From Cercis canadensis (Eukaryota > Streptophyta > Magnoliopsida > Fabales > Fabaceae), in NCBI GenBank assembly GCA_003255065.1, contig QAOA01001366.1:827341-891340 (forward strand): 64,000 nt of DNA, given 5' to 3'. Below the pieces are notes generated by a model. The model was not told the DNA's origin, did no database searches, and saw only the letters and a program-made list of their open reading frames with translations. Shown here one piece after another: positions 51,388-62,900 of this stretch (its first letter is position 1; each line of letters begins with the position of its first letter). The position numbers and the translations under genes are program-made.

Positions 51388-52135
51388 TAGGGATCACAAT
51401 TTGTCCCAGACCCAATGGGGCCCCGGTATTTTTATCTAGTCGGGTACGGGTATGAGGCAAAAAAAAAGNATTTTTACCCAGTCGGGTACAGGTATAGGCA
51501 AAAAAATGGGGATGGGGATGGAAAATTTTATGGGTAATGTTATAGGGGCGGGTCCGAGGATGGGCAAGCCTCGCCCCGCCCCGCCCCGCACTGCACACAA
51601 ATAAATATATATATATATATATATATATTGTGGAAGAATTTAATAGAAATTCAATGTAAAAGTTGATTGTGGAGCTTAAGCTGAAGATATGCTTAGATAA
51701 TTTATCAATAGAATATACTTGAGCATCCAAATACACACTCTTTCATAAATTGTGCTTATTCTAATTGCTCCTCTTATGCTTATTCTGATTTCTTATAGGC
51801 TTTTATAATTGTTTAAGAACAATTTTTATAATTTTGTTTAAATATTATTTATCTTATGAGGATATCTTGAATTCTTAATGATATTATTTGAGAATTATTT
51901 ATATTATCTTGTTTGATTAAACTTGAATTTCAATTAGAAATTGTGTTCGTGATTTATAGATTAAACTTGTAAATTGTGTATATTTAGAAAAACATGACTG
52001 TATGGGTAAATGAGGCGGAACATAGGACAGATGGGGATTCAGTGGGGTGGGAATGGGGATGTTGAAAAATTCCCGCCAGAAATGGGTCTGGGGATGGGTA
52101 CGGAGAGTGCCTGCTCCGCCCCATTGACATCCCTA
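51388..52135. mobile_element. hAT-type non-autonomous transposon
   Basis: The element begins TAGGGAT and ends ATCCCTA. It is flanked by perfect 8-bp direct repeats, ACCCCATG, at 51380-51387 and 52136-52143, the target duplication length of hAT elements. The subterminal regions are unusually GC-rich and built from GGGGATGGGGA/GGGTACGGGTA and CGCCCCGCCCCGC words, whereas the centre is AT-rich with an (AT)n run at 51606-51628. It encodes no transposase: the minus-strand ORF across it is formed by these repeats. A single N at 51469 lies between two similar 40-bp units that may be natural subterminal repeats or an assembly join. Confidence 0.82.
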
Positions 52136-52143
52136 ACCCCATG

Positions 52144-54339
52144 GCAAGAGAGGAAGGACTCCTATTACTAGGCTAATTGTACTTAAGAATTAGATTAAGT
52201 AATGTTAGTCTTACCATTAGATGTCTCATAATTATTTTTTGATAGTTCGGCTAGGATTATGAATTTAAACATAAAATTCATAAGCCTTAATCAAATATTA
52301 CTTTTATTTAATTTGGTTACGATTATGAATTTGAACACACGCCACGCCGTAATTAACATTACTCCTATTGGAATGGATGTTCATTCTTCCAGAATTTGCG
52401 AAATGTAGATAATTGGATGCAATGTTGGGTGGATGTCGAATTGTCGATAGGTTGTAGTTAGGAAAGAAATGGTGGTGCAATTGTGCGTCCACTATCCCAC
52501 TATGAAATGGCAGGCAATCACTCAATAAATTATGGACAAATCATTTTTCATCGAATTTGTGAATGCCTTATCTTGCATGTGCTAATGACCCTCTTGACAT
52601 CGACGTGCGTTTTCCACTTCTTCTTGTTTTTTCTTTGTTTTTCTCTTTTGATAAATGATGATTGCACATTCTAGTGCAGGAGAATTTGAAGCATGCAAAA
52701 GAATAAAAAAAATAAAATAAAAATGAAGTGAGTCTAGATCAAATTTAAGTTGAAGTTCACTCTCTTAAATTTATATGGTGCTATGTGTATAGGTATGGAA
52801 AAAGTTTGAAAAGACATATCTCTTGTATTTTTCGTTTTGCTCTTTGATGATCTCATGCATGTGGTGATTAGTGGGGAAGAACCAAAGAAAAATGCAGATG
52901 GAGAAGTCAAAGGTTATGATTTCTGATCTTGCGTCTTAACCCCCATTTCCTTTGATAACGGATTAGTTTTCAAAACGTCAATCAATTATGATAATCCACA
53001 AATATGCATTTTCAATTCTTTTATTTGATTTAACATGTTTTAGTATGAAATATTTGATATCATATTTTTTATGACAATAAAAAAAATATTCAAGATTATT
53101 AAAAATGTAAACATGTAGAAGCAACCTAATTTACATATATATATATTAGCTATAATTTTAAATTTAAATTTAGAATTCACAAACTCTAAAGACTACGTCA
53201 ATACTAATTTGCCACACGCTATAGTATTCTTCAATTAAACCAATTGACTATCCCATAAAACTAAAATAATGACTTAGTTTTATTTCATTGTGTTGTTAAA
53301 TGTATTGTAATGTTTTTTTTTTCCCTCAAACATAATACCAAATTATTAATAGTGGATTTGAATTTTTCAAAACATAGCTAGTGCTTCTACACAGTAGTTT
53401 AATTTATTTTCAAATATCATTTAGTAAATGGTTAGGCACTTGTTGAAATTTCAACAAATTGTACGTTGAATTCACATAGAATGATAGAATTTCAATGTTG
53501 GTTGAGGCTTCATAGTTAAATGGTGAAGTGACCCGACCTGTGGGTCTTGTCATCATCAATAGCTTATGATCCTATTTTTCAGTTGATGAAAACAAAAGGA
53601 CCTTATTAAAAATGAGTACTATATTAAACATAAGTTTTTTTTTTTTTTTTGTTGATAATTTCTCTCAAAACGAATTTTCTTCACCAAAATTGAAAAAAAA
53701 AAATTAGTTTCAGCTTTTACTTTTAAGTGGTTTTGAAAACGAAAGTGACAAAAATAGTAACTAAGTTCAATCATTGAGTTTTATTTTGTTTTGCGAGCTG
53801 AAGTGTGCTTTTCTCAATAGAAATTGAAAACAATGATTTTGAAATGGACCATCATATTGATTGATTAATTAAATTTCTATATATTACATGTTTTCTCATG
53901 TTGGAAATGGACGTTCCAACTAACCTTCCAACTCCTTATATTCACTAAAAAGGAAAATAAATTAATTAACACTATGGTAGGTATATATGGTGGGAGTGAA
54001 TCTTTTGTACACTTATCTATTACAACTTCATAATCCTAACAACCATTAAAAAAAAACAAACCTAAAATGCTACATCTCAAAAGTTGAAAAAAAAAAAAAG
54101 ATTTTCTAACAAATGTATGTAGAAATTAAGATAGAAAGTCCTCCATTTGTACCAATATAATTTCTCTTTGGCAAAATAATGAAGAATTATACTTATAAAT
54201 TTAGATTAATTGTGAATAATGACTCGGTTATACACTATAAGTTAGGAAGTTTCTCCTCACTCAAGTTCAATTAAAACTTGGAGTTTCAAATAAAAAAATA
54301 AAAAATAAAGATTTTATTGCACTACATGTGTATGCTATA
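52144..54339. other. Intergenic spacer, no gene seen
   Basis: AT-rich DNA with homopolymer runs. The short ORFs lack domain similarity and plant coding composition. Confidence 0.6.
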
Positions 54340-54520
54340 CCATATTGGCGTGGTAAACATCTACTATTAAGACGTAATTTTCATATTTTATTAGATACAA
54401 AATTTAATTTATCCAATTCTTTGAAACAAACTTAAAAATTGTTGACTTGAAGTTATCAACTACACATGTCATTCACATATTAATTGTTTCCATATGGCAT
54501 AGGATACCATATCCATACCA
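54340..54520 (-). mobile_element. MITE, family B, copy 3
   Basis: Plus-strand words ATTTTCATATTTTATTAGATA, read here in part, AAACAAACTTAAAAATTGTT and ACACATGTCATTCACATATT match the minus-strand orientation of family B (copy 1 at 1025-1260). It has no coding capacity. Confidence 0.5.
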
Positions 54521-55333
54521 AAGATAGAAGAAACCTCCAATAAAAAAAATAATTAGTTCTAACTTATTATTGCACCTATGAGATGGTTGATATTATTACT
54601 TACTCTCATGTGCCTCATTCACTATATCTATCTATCTATATATATGTATATATATATAAAGTCACCCATTGTGTTCCGTATATTGAATATCATGCTTGTT
54701 TATTGCGCATGGGAGCAGTTCTAATGTTTATAAGATTATTATGCCAACCCATTTGTCCTCAAATTAATTGTCTTTGTTGCATTTAGAATCTTCAAATTGA
54801 CTGCAATGATAAGAAATCCATTTTTTCCCCCTTTCAATATAAAGCATTTGTTAATAGGCTTTATATTATCTCATATGGTGTCAATATATATTAGTCATAA
54901 TTATCTTGGATCATGCTTATATATATTGACTAGTCTTGTTGTTCTTACTCTTATTTTTTCAAAAAAAATTATATTAGAGTTGAAAATATGCATATGTAGA
55001 GTGTTAGAACTAAAACTATGTTCACATTAAAGTAAAATTACTAACAAATATAGCCACTTATAACAATAATTAGGAATCTGTACAACTAAAAATTTGACCG
55101 AATTGTAAAGAACTCTTCAAATTTTAGTGAAAAGTATATGATTAATTAAATAAATAGGCTTAGAAGAACGATAAAGCTGTGAGAGGTGCCAGCTGATATA
55201 ATAGTAGTGATCCATTAATTATATATATCCTTGTTTGATTTATAACATTTTTAATCATGCTTGACCTTCTTGTTACCATATCAGCAAGCAAGAAATTATC
55301 ATAAAGGTAACGGTGGTGAAAGGTCACACATAA

Positions 55334-55545
55334 GGTTTTTTAGATATTTTTAGTATTTATGTAGTATGTCATACCACATGAGAATAATTAATGTGTGAAT
55401 GATATATATACAAACCAATTGTTTTTAAGTTTATTTTAAAAAAAATAAGATAAATTATATTTATATCCAATAAAATATAAAAATTATGCATATTTATTAC
55501 ATTAGTATAATATAATATACTCATGTGGTATCATAGAATTTTCGT
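55334..55545 (+). mobile_element. MITE, family B, copy 4
   Basis: The segment contains TTTTAGATATTTTTAGTATT at the left, the inverted pair ATACCACATGAG / CTCATGTGGTAT near the two ends (about 55371-55382 and about 55521-55532), and the shared inner TTTTTAAGTTTATTTTAAAA. It is the clearest copy for defining the family. Confidence 0.55.
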
Positions 55546-56206
55546 AATTAAAAATGTTCTTATTTTCTATTTGAAGTTTGCAGAGGAAGTAAAGTTTCAG
55601 CTAAGATGTGGAAAGCGTACACGAAATGCCAAGATAGGCAGTAATATATATGATCTTTATGTAATATATGGTAAACTCAAAATCGAATTAATTTATAAAT
55701 AATTTGCGTGTAATATATAATTATTTTTAAATCCTACAATTTCTTTATTTTTTATAAGGTTTGCTTTTGAAATACACCCAAAAGTATGGACAGACCACAA
55801 GTTGAGTTTTTTTTTTTTTTTTTTTTTANTGAAAACTAAGTGATATAAAATTCAAATCATAAATTTAAAGACATAATTAAGATTCAAATTTTTTATTCAA
55901 TAAATTGACTATTACTACCATTGTTTTTACCTTTTCATACTTCAAAACCGCGTAAATCAATAGGTACACCACTGCCCCAAACCAAAATAATAATAACAAT
56001 ACGTAGACCAAGATATGAGGCAAACAACAATTTGAATTTTCGTTTAACCAAATAATATATAGAACTTTAAATCATAAATTCAAAGTCTTTCCACTCAAAT
56101 TCAATTAAAATTTACTTGACTAGTCATAGCATTGATCTTAACCTTTTTCAATTCACTGTTAAGACAATTTGGATTTGTACATGGTTTTGTTCCATTAACT
56201 CCCTCC
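55546..56206. other. Intergenic spacer with one N
   Basis: AT-rich spacer with an N at 55829 beside a long T-run (a probable homopolymer gap). No gene or clear repeat was recognised. Confidence 0.6.
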
Positions 56207-56596
56207 GACTTTTTGACCGGAAAATTACAATTTAGAAATTTATTATATTTTTAAAATCATTTATTTTATTATTACACACAAAATGGTAATGTATGGGTCC
56301 CACTGAACACGTCTCATGGAATGTAGCGTATTTTCATTGGACACTTCATATGAGATATGTCATGTCCCAATTTGGCTCCACATTGCCTACCATTTTGAGG
56401 TGACGGGACAGGGAAACACTTCTTATCCCATGCGACATGTCCGCACTAGACGCACCACGTGAGATATAGTGTGTTTGGTGAGACTCACATTTTTTCTTTT
56501 TATTTTAAAAAAAAATATAATAGTAGGATAAATAATTTTAAAAATATAATAGAATAATAAATAAATTTTTAAAATATAATATTACGGTCAAAGAGC
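56207..56596. mobile_element. Foldback element related to the 33454 element
   Basis: The left end TTTTTGACCGGAAAATTA and the right end, the inverse of CTCTTTGACCGTAATATTA, begin inverted arms of roughly 70-80 bp. The interior is GC-richer and carries near-palindromic CATATGAGATATGTCATGTC-type and CACCACGTGAGATATAGTGTG-type modules (each quoted in part), like those of the 33454-34058 element. No ORF and no clear target duplication. Confidence 0.55.
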
Positions 56597-58000
56597 CCTT
56601 TCCTATCTTAATTGTTTTAAATNTTTAGCTGGGGAATGGAAAATGGAAAATTGAAAATGTTATAAAAAGAAATGAACTCAGCATTCTTTTCAAACAGTTA
56701 AAGTAATTAAAATCTCAATAAAGTAAAGATTTCAGCTAGTTCAACCAGTAAAATCTACTACTATTAGAGAGGCTTGAAATAAAGAGTTCACTACAAGTGT
56801 GTTAACAACACTTTTTAAATAGAAATGAAATAAATTTATTCTAAAATAAATTATTTGTAGATTAATCCTACCACAAGCTATAGGATTTATAAATCATCAT
56901 TTATTACATGCAAAATATTAATTCTTAAATTAATATGATTTCAAATAAGTTTTATTAGAAGAATTCATTTTTAAATGAGTTGAATTCTAAAAATTGATGG
57001 TTCTAGTCTTCTAGATAGTAGACGCTACCTAAGGGAGGGAAAATTTTGTTTCTGATTATGTAGTCCATGCCAATTAATACCAAAACTGAAATCTACTGAG
57101 AATAGTGAAATAGTATTGCTATTGCTTATTAAAAAAAATATTGAAATATTATTCATTCACATCAATTTGGTATAACATCATGACATGATCAAACTAAAAA
57201 ATAATTTTTAAAGAAAAAGCAAAAAATAACCATTCAAGCAACTTTTGATATACTTATAATACTGCTTTTGTTTATTGCAAAAGCAGCTTTAACTACTATG
57301 AAGGAAACACCTTTTTTGATATCATTAATTAAATTAATTTTTTGTTTTAAAACTACCCACAATCTAGCTTTTTAAAGGAAAAAAGACATATATAGGTAAG
57401 AAATTTTAAAAATAATATGAGAAGTTATAAATTTCTTCATCCAAGCCCACATCTTTATCTTCATTCATGAATCTTGATTCTAGACTTTAAACTCCTCTCT
57501 TCTCTCACTCAAAACTCAGTTATCTCATCTTTTAAAATTTGATAATCACATTATACATGAAACAATTAAAATAAGAGAAAGTAAATGTGTGGGAGTTAGA
57601 AAAAGAAAAGAAAAGAAGAGAGTCTAGTAGAAAATAATTCTTGAAACTACGAAAAAATACTATGTTAATGACAACTTCTAACCACAATTGGAAAAAAGCA
57701 TTTTTGTTTGTGTACTTTTTTATTTTTTTAACTTACGCTTAGAATATGAAGTAGTATATGAAATAGTTGTGGAAAAAGAGTGTGAATATATATCATCAAT
57801 TACTTTTACCTATTCTCACTTCCACTTTCCATTCAATATCTTAGACAATCTCAAGTCGATATTGTGTTCAAACTCTGGGGAGAATCTGAGGTTGAAAGAA
57901 GAGTGGGGTGAATGATAATGAAGATGGGGCCAAGTGGGTCCTCCAATACAATACCCTAAGGGGAGCAAGTTAGTCATTTAGAAGTGGAAGCTGCAATGTC
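56597..58000. other. Intergenic spacer and promoter of the C2 gene
   Basis: AT-rich with a single N at 56623. The last 150 bp becomes GC-richer and leads into the leader of the C2 gene. No clear TATA box was found; a start near 58000-58100 is a guess from composition. Confidence 0.5.
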
Positions 58001-58233
58001 AAGCAACAAAGCTCTCTCTCCCCCACCCAACCCCCAAAAGAAAGAGCAGCAACCAAAGAAAAGTGGCATCCAAACCACCATTACATCATCATCTTCTCTA
58101 TTCACTCTCATGCTTCATTCTTTCATTCTCACCTACTACCAAAAGCTTCCTTAACAACCTCTCCATTTCCATTAAACCAAGTCACTTCATTCAACTCTAA
58201 GTTTCTCTCTCCCTCTCTCTCTCTTTTCTCTCC

Positions 58234-58308
58234 ATGCTTTTGCCTGAATTCATGGCTGATCTGCCGAGCTTCTTCAAGAACCTTCAAGGCCATCCAGCAT
58301 ACATATAG
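58234..58308 (+). other. Upstream ORF (24 codons) in the C2 gene leader
   Basis: An ATG at 58234 opens a 24-codon frame that ends with TAG at 58306-58308. Its second in-frame ATG begins MADLPSFFKNLQGHPAYI. It lies in the probable first 5' UTR exon and stops 6 nt before the likely intron donor (AATAAG/GTTTTC at 58314/58315). Its composition is not low-complexity, unlike most chance ORFs here. Whether the peptide is conserved or translated is unknown. Confidence 0.35.
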
Positions 58309-58314
58309 AATAAG

Positions 58315-58479
58315 GTTTTCCATTGTTGTGTTACTACTTACTACCATTCATTCTGAGAAAACTCTGTTATCATTTTGTTCAATCCCTTTTATACACTTGT
58401 TTTTCTTTGCAATTTCCCATTGATTTGAAGCTTTTTCTCCAAATCAATTTTGGCCTTTTATTGCTCATATATCCCATAG
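58315..58479 (+). other. Probable 5' UTR intron of the C2 gene
   Basis: The donor AATAAG/GTTTTC and acceptor CCCATAG/GGTAGC enclose 165 bp of T-rich sequence typical of plant introns. The second leader exon then holds two tiny ORFs, MFANAFNG (58497-58523) and MPLMGDH (58507-58530), before the main ATG at 58618. Predicted from splice signals and composition only. Confidence 0.4.
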
Positions 58480-58617
58480 GGTAGCAGCTGAGAAGGATGT
58501 TTGCAAATGCCTTTAATGGGTGATCATTGATCAACTCTGTTTCTGTTCTGTTTTTGCATTTTGGATACCTTCTTGCAAGCTATAAAGCAAGAATTGTTGC
58601 CACAACTGAAGGTTACA

Positions 58618-59985
58618 ATGGAGTCATTTAATCAGAGTCATCAGACCACTAGCTTCAGGTACAATCCAAACTCGAACACAATGGACCATGCGGGTGGTGA
58701 GGCAGAATTCGTGGGCATTCTTGATATATATGTTCATCATGCTAGGAACATTCATAACATATGCATCTATGATAATCAAGATGTGTATGCAAAATTTTCT
58801 GTTACTTACAACCCAGATGAGACCATCTGTACAAGGATTATCAATGGAGGTGGCAAAAACCCAACATTCAATGAAAACTTGAGGATGAAGCTATCTCAGA
58901 TGGATGCTGTCCTCAAATGTGAAATTTGGATGCTTAGCAGGGCAAGAAACTACATGGAAGACCAGCTTTTGGGATTTGCTTTGGTCCCAATTTCTCAAAT
59001 TGTTGGTAAAGGAAAGGTGACTCAAGATTATAGCCTCTCTTCAACTGATCTCTTTCATTCTCCTGCTGGAACTGTCCAATTATCTCTTTCTTTGGACACA
59101 TCTCAGCCAATTAGTTCCAGTATGAATTCAATATCTGAATCCACTGCTAATTCGTCCATATCTTCTGAAGTTGTTTTGCTTGATCGAAAAATCTCACAAG
59201 TTATGTTAGACCCAATTGAGTATTCCAGGATTGAATTTCCTGATATCAGTATTGTAAAGGAAAACCAGCAAATGGTATCTGAGTACTTCAGTTTAGCAGC
59301 TCGTGCTTCTGCTCCAAGGCCTAACTCAGGTGGACTACTGCCATTTCTTCGCCTCGGTGCATCTCCTCAACTTAATGATTTTGAAATGACTGTGAATTCA
59401 CCAGATGAGAACCATGGTGGGTCCATTTCTCCAAATGAAAGCATTCAGAATTCTGGGTTCTTAAGCTCTACAACTACAAGCTTAAGTGATGATAGAAACT
59501 CAGCAGATTCAGTGGAGAAAAAAAGTCATTTAGTGGGTGACTCATCAAATTCTGTTAGTGTGTTAATCACTGCTGAAGGTAATCAGAATTCTGCAGGTGC
59601 TTGTCCAGATACCCCAACTTCCAAGAAAGAAAGTGAAGCTAGAGATGACAAAGAATCAAGCTTCTCAAGCAAGGAAAAGGAGAGCAACAAGGATAGAAAG
59701 GTAGAGGCTGCAAAGTTTGGTCAAGTTTTTTCAGCTCCACTTGGGAACATCAATCTTGAGGCTGAGCAATCTGCTATGCAGCAGCAAATAGTGGACATGT
59801 ATATGAGGAGCATGCAGCAGTTCACTGAGTCTTTGGCAAAGATGAAGCTACCAATGGATCTTGACAAACCTGATAGAGAAGATAGCGGCGATGTCATTCA
59901 GAATCATAACAGCAGCAAATTAGAAATTGATAAGAAGAAAAAGGATGGATCACGTGTGTTTTATGGTAGCCGGGCATTCTTCTGA
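58618..59985 (+). CDS. C2-domain (calcium-dependent lipid-binding-like) protein
   Basis: A single coding exon of 455 residues. The frame is open from 58561 but its first codons are TTG-initiated; the first ATG is at 58618 (MESFNQSHQTTSF). A C2 domain occupies about 31-160: EFVGILDIYVHHARNIHNIC, then YDNQDVYAKFSVTY, NPTFNENLRMKL and DQLLGFALVPIS. Of the usual Ca2+-ligand aspartates, D52 and D55 (loop 1) are present, but loop 3 keeps only D115 rather than a DxD pair, so calcium binding is doubtful. The rest is Ser/Asn-rich and probably disordered, with a Met/Gln-rich helix-like segment (SAMQQQIVDMYMRSMQQF) and a C-terminal DGSRVFYGSRAFF block. This architecture is that of a plant family related to Arabidopsis At2g33320/At1g04540, with unknown molecular role. 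Membrane association is inferred from the C2 fold. Confidence 0.9.
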   Translation: MESFNQSHQTTSFRYNPNSNTMDHAGGEAEFVGILDIYVHHARNIHNICIYDNQDVYAKFSVTYNPDETICTRIINGGGKNPTFNENLRMKLSQMDAVLKCEIWMLSRARNYMEDQLLGFALVPISQIVGKGKVTQDYSLSSTDLFHSPAGTVQLSLSLDTSQPISSSMNSISESTANSSISSEVVLLDRKISQVMLDPIEYSRIEFPDISIVKENQQMVSEYFSLAARASAPRPNSGGLLPFLRLGASPQLNDFEMTVNSPDENHGGSISPNESIQNSGFLSSTTTSLSDDRNSADSVEKKSHLVGDSSNSVSVLITAEGNQNSAGACPDTPTSKKESEARDDKESSFSSKEKESNKDRKVEAAKFGQVFSAPLGNINLEAEQSAMQQQIVDMYMRSMQQFTESLAKMKLPMDLDKPDREDSGDVIQNHNSSKLEIDKKKKDGSRVFYGSRAFF

Positions 59986-62900
59986 TTATCTCTTGATGCT
60001 GCAGCCATCACAATAGTTTTGTTCTAGCAAGAAATGAGAGTTTAATTTATTGTAACTTCGGGTACTCAGCTTCCTAAGTGATATTTATGACAGCTTTTAA
60101 TTACTTCACTGTTCCTTAACCTATCTCTCTTGTGGATGACAGTAATTTCTTTAGTTTTAGATGTGTCTTTACAATTAACTTCATGACTATGTATATGTCT
60201 CTCTGTAATGTAATCATGGCATTGTTCTTGCCAATGTCCTATGTTATTGAAATCAAGGAGTTGTTTTTAGATACTAATATGTAATATGCATTTGAAGATC
60301 ATTTTCTGCATTCTTATAATTGCAATAATCACAATCTTTCTGCAGAATTGATTTATAAGAAAGCTCCTTGTGTTATCTTGCAACTAGATTCATCATACTT
60401 CTTCAAGCATGCCTTTTGTGTACCTTCTAATAATAGACTTAGAATGTACTAAAAGGCTATTTCTTTTTTTTTGGGAAATATTCAGGCAATGCTAAGCACC
60501 AAGTAACCTTTTTGAGACCAGGCTGTTAGTGGTGTTAAAGAGACATTGGCATGCATGCTCATCAACTAATCTGTTCAAACCTGTCTCAATCTCTGTTTTG
60601 TTTGGGATAGTTATCACCATCTTCAAGTCATAGATACCTTCAAAAACCTTGCTTGCCTTTTGCATGTTCTATTTGACAGGAGTGGGAAGGACTTGATGTT
60701 CTATTTTGTAATGATTAGTACCCTTTGTTAGAAGAATCCTTGTAGGAACCATTAACCAAACCAAGCTATCATTAATCCTCTTTTTAGCTAATTCTACAAT
60801 TAAGTAATTCATTTTAGAATTTTAGGAAAATTTTTGTGCTCTTTTGAGGATTTATTCCATCTGGGTTTATATGATTCTGCAATATGTTATATGTTTTTCA
60901 TTTTTCTTAAAAAGGGTCTCCTGTCATGATCAAAGGTTGAGAAATCAGAGCCAAAATTTGTTGATTACATTGGAACTAAGGTGGATGGTGGGGCTGATTT
61001 ATACCATTTTTGTCAACACAATGTGCAGCACAATTCTTAAGAGGGTGAAGGAAACGTGACTATGAAAGGAGGACAGAGATATCCTAGATGAGGAATCCAA
61101 TGAGCCACAAAACAAGTCTACCTGTGTTTGTGTATACGTGGGTTAATCAGAAAGTGACACATCCCACTTTGTGAGGACAAGCAAAGCCATTCGGATTTAG
61201 GTACGGCCCACAATAACTTTATAGAGTTGTTTATGTTGACTATTATTTTGTTGATGATTACTTTTGGATATTCTAATCACACTTCACAAAGCCTTGCTTA
61301 TAATCTAGTAAACCTTTCCTGTTATTTCCTTTTCTGTTTCTTGTTTTTGCTAAGCAACCTATCATATTCTTTCATACTATACATAATCACCTACCATTAT
61401 GTTGTTAGAATAATTTGGTTAAGCTAACTAGGTATAAATCAGTTGATCACAAGATTTTCCTTACAAGAAGAAGATTTTGTATTCGAAATTTCTCATTGAC
61501 AAAATAAGTGTTTCAAAGTGCTCTCCCACATAAAATTATAATTGTGGGTGTTTTGATAGCAGAACCCCTGGAGCAAGAACAACTCACTACAAATTTAATA
61601 AGTTTAACTCAATCTAAAGATTGTGGTCAAACCCTAAGTTAAAAAAAAAAAAAAAGAATAACCTAGTTAAAGTTGGATTTGACATGATTTTTTTCAGAAA
61701 AGAGTGTATCAGAGCTATGAACTTATGATGAGGTATTGGGCTATGTTGGCCCAATTTGTTAATTGGGTTATGTAGGCCTTCAGGCCTTAAAAGGGCAATT
61801 TGCAAAAAACATTTTTTTTTTCTGTTTGATTGGATGCTTGTATGCTATAAATTTATAATGAAATTTATCGAAATTTAGCTGAAAACTTTATTAAATAGTA
61901 AAATTGTACATTTTTTTTTTGTCTTTTAAAACTTTCGTCGTTGCCATTGGTTTTTTTTTTTTTTTCTTTATAAATCAATAAAAGGTCTTTGGCTTTGTTA
62001 ACAATTTTTATTATGCCGTATGTGAAGTGTGAATAAAACCGGTAGCTTTTATTAACATATTCTCATTTCTTAGCTGCTTTGATTGAGAAGAAATTTGCTT
62101 AGGCAGATTGTAAACAAAAATCAATACCATACTTAGTACTCAGAACTCACAATAAGGAGGGTGCTGCTATCAAGTTTGAAGCTTGCGAAGGAGATGGAGT
62201 AGTGCTTATTCAGAGTTATGATATGATCAATGGGGACCGCAAGCAAGTTATGCAGAGTCTCAAGTTTAACACAAGAAGATAACTCAGAATTAGGGGACAT
62301 CATGGTTGATGCATGCCAAGGATTTTGCAACTCAGTTTCGGGACTGTTCTTTAGATTTTGTCCTTAGAGAGAGTAATATACTAATGTTGTTGCCCTTCAG
62401 GTTTCATTGTTGATGCTTTGTATATTGATTGTTTTCCTGCTGAATGAATCTTTGTTCCCTAAGAAAATGGATGAGGAGTGTTATTAGAAAGTAGAAACTA
62501 CAACGTATAAGTGTCAAAATTGGATAGTTAGAACAAACAAAATAGTACTTAAAAGAATTTTAAAAATGTCTAATGCTCTCTTCTTAGGTGCATGCTTCAA
62601 GAGTTAGAAAAAGAAAATCCATTTAATCTCAAAGTATATATATATATATAAAAGAATTTCTCTTTTATTATTGACCATCTTGATTCTTACCAAAGTATTT
62701 GGATCACTAGATAATAGTTTTCTTGAGGAAATTAATTTATGCATTTGAATATTTGTTTCCATTTAAATCATGTATTAGTCCGTCTTCCACAAGGAATGAT
62801 TAAGAATTTGAACCCTATTAATAGATACTAAAGCAACAAATGTACTAGAATCTTAATATTATACTTTAAATAGTAATGATAACTTGTAAAGTATGATTTA

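Noticed and set aside
51275..51736. 153-codon minus frame with PHTRTRLDKN-type repeats
   Set aside because: It is produced by the subterminal repeats of the hAT element and contains an N; not a gene.
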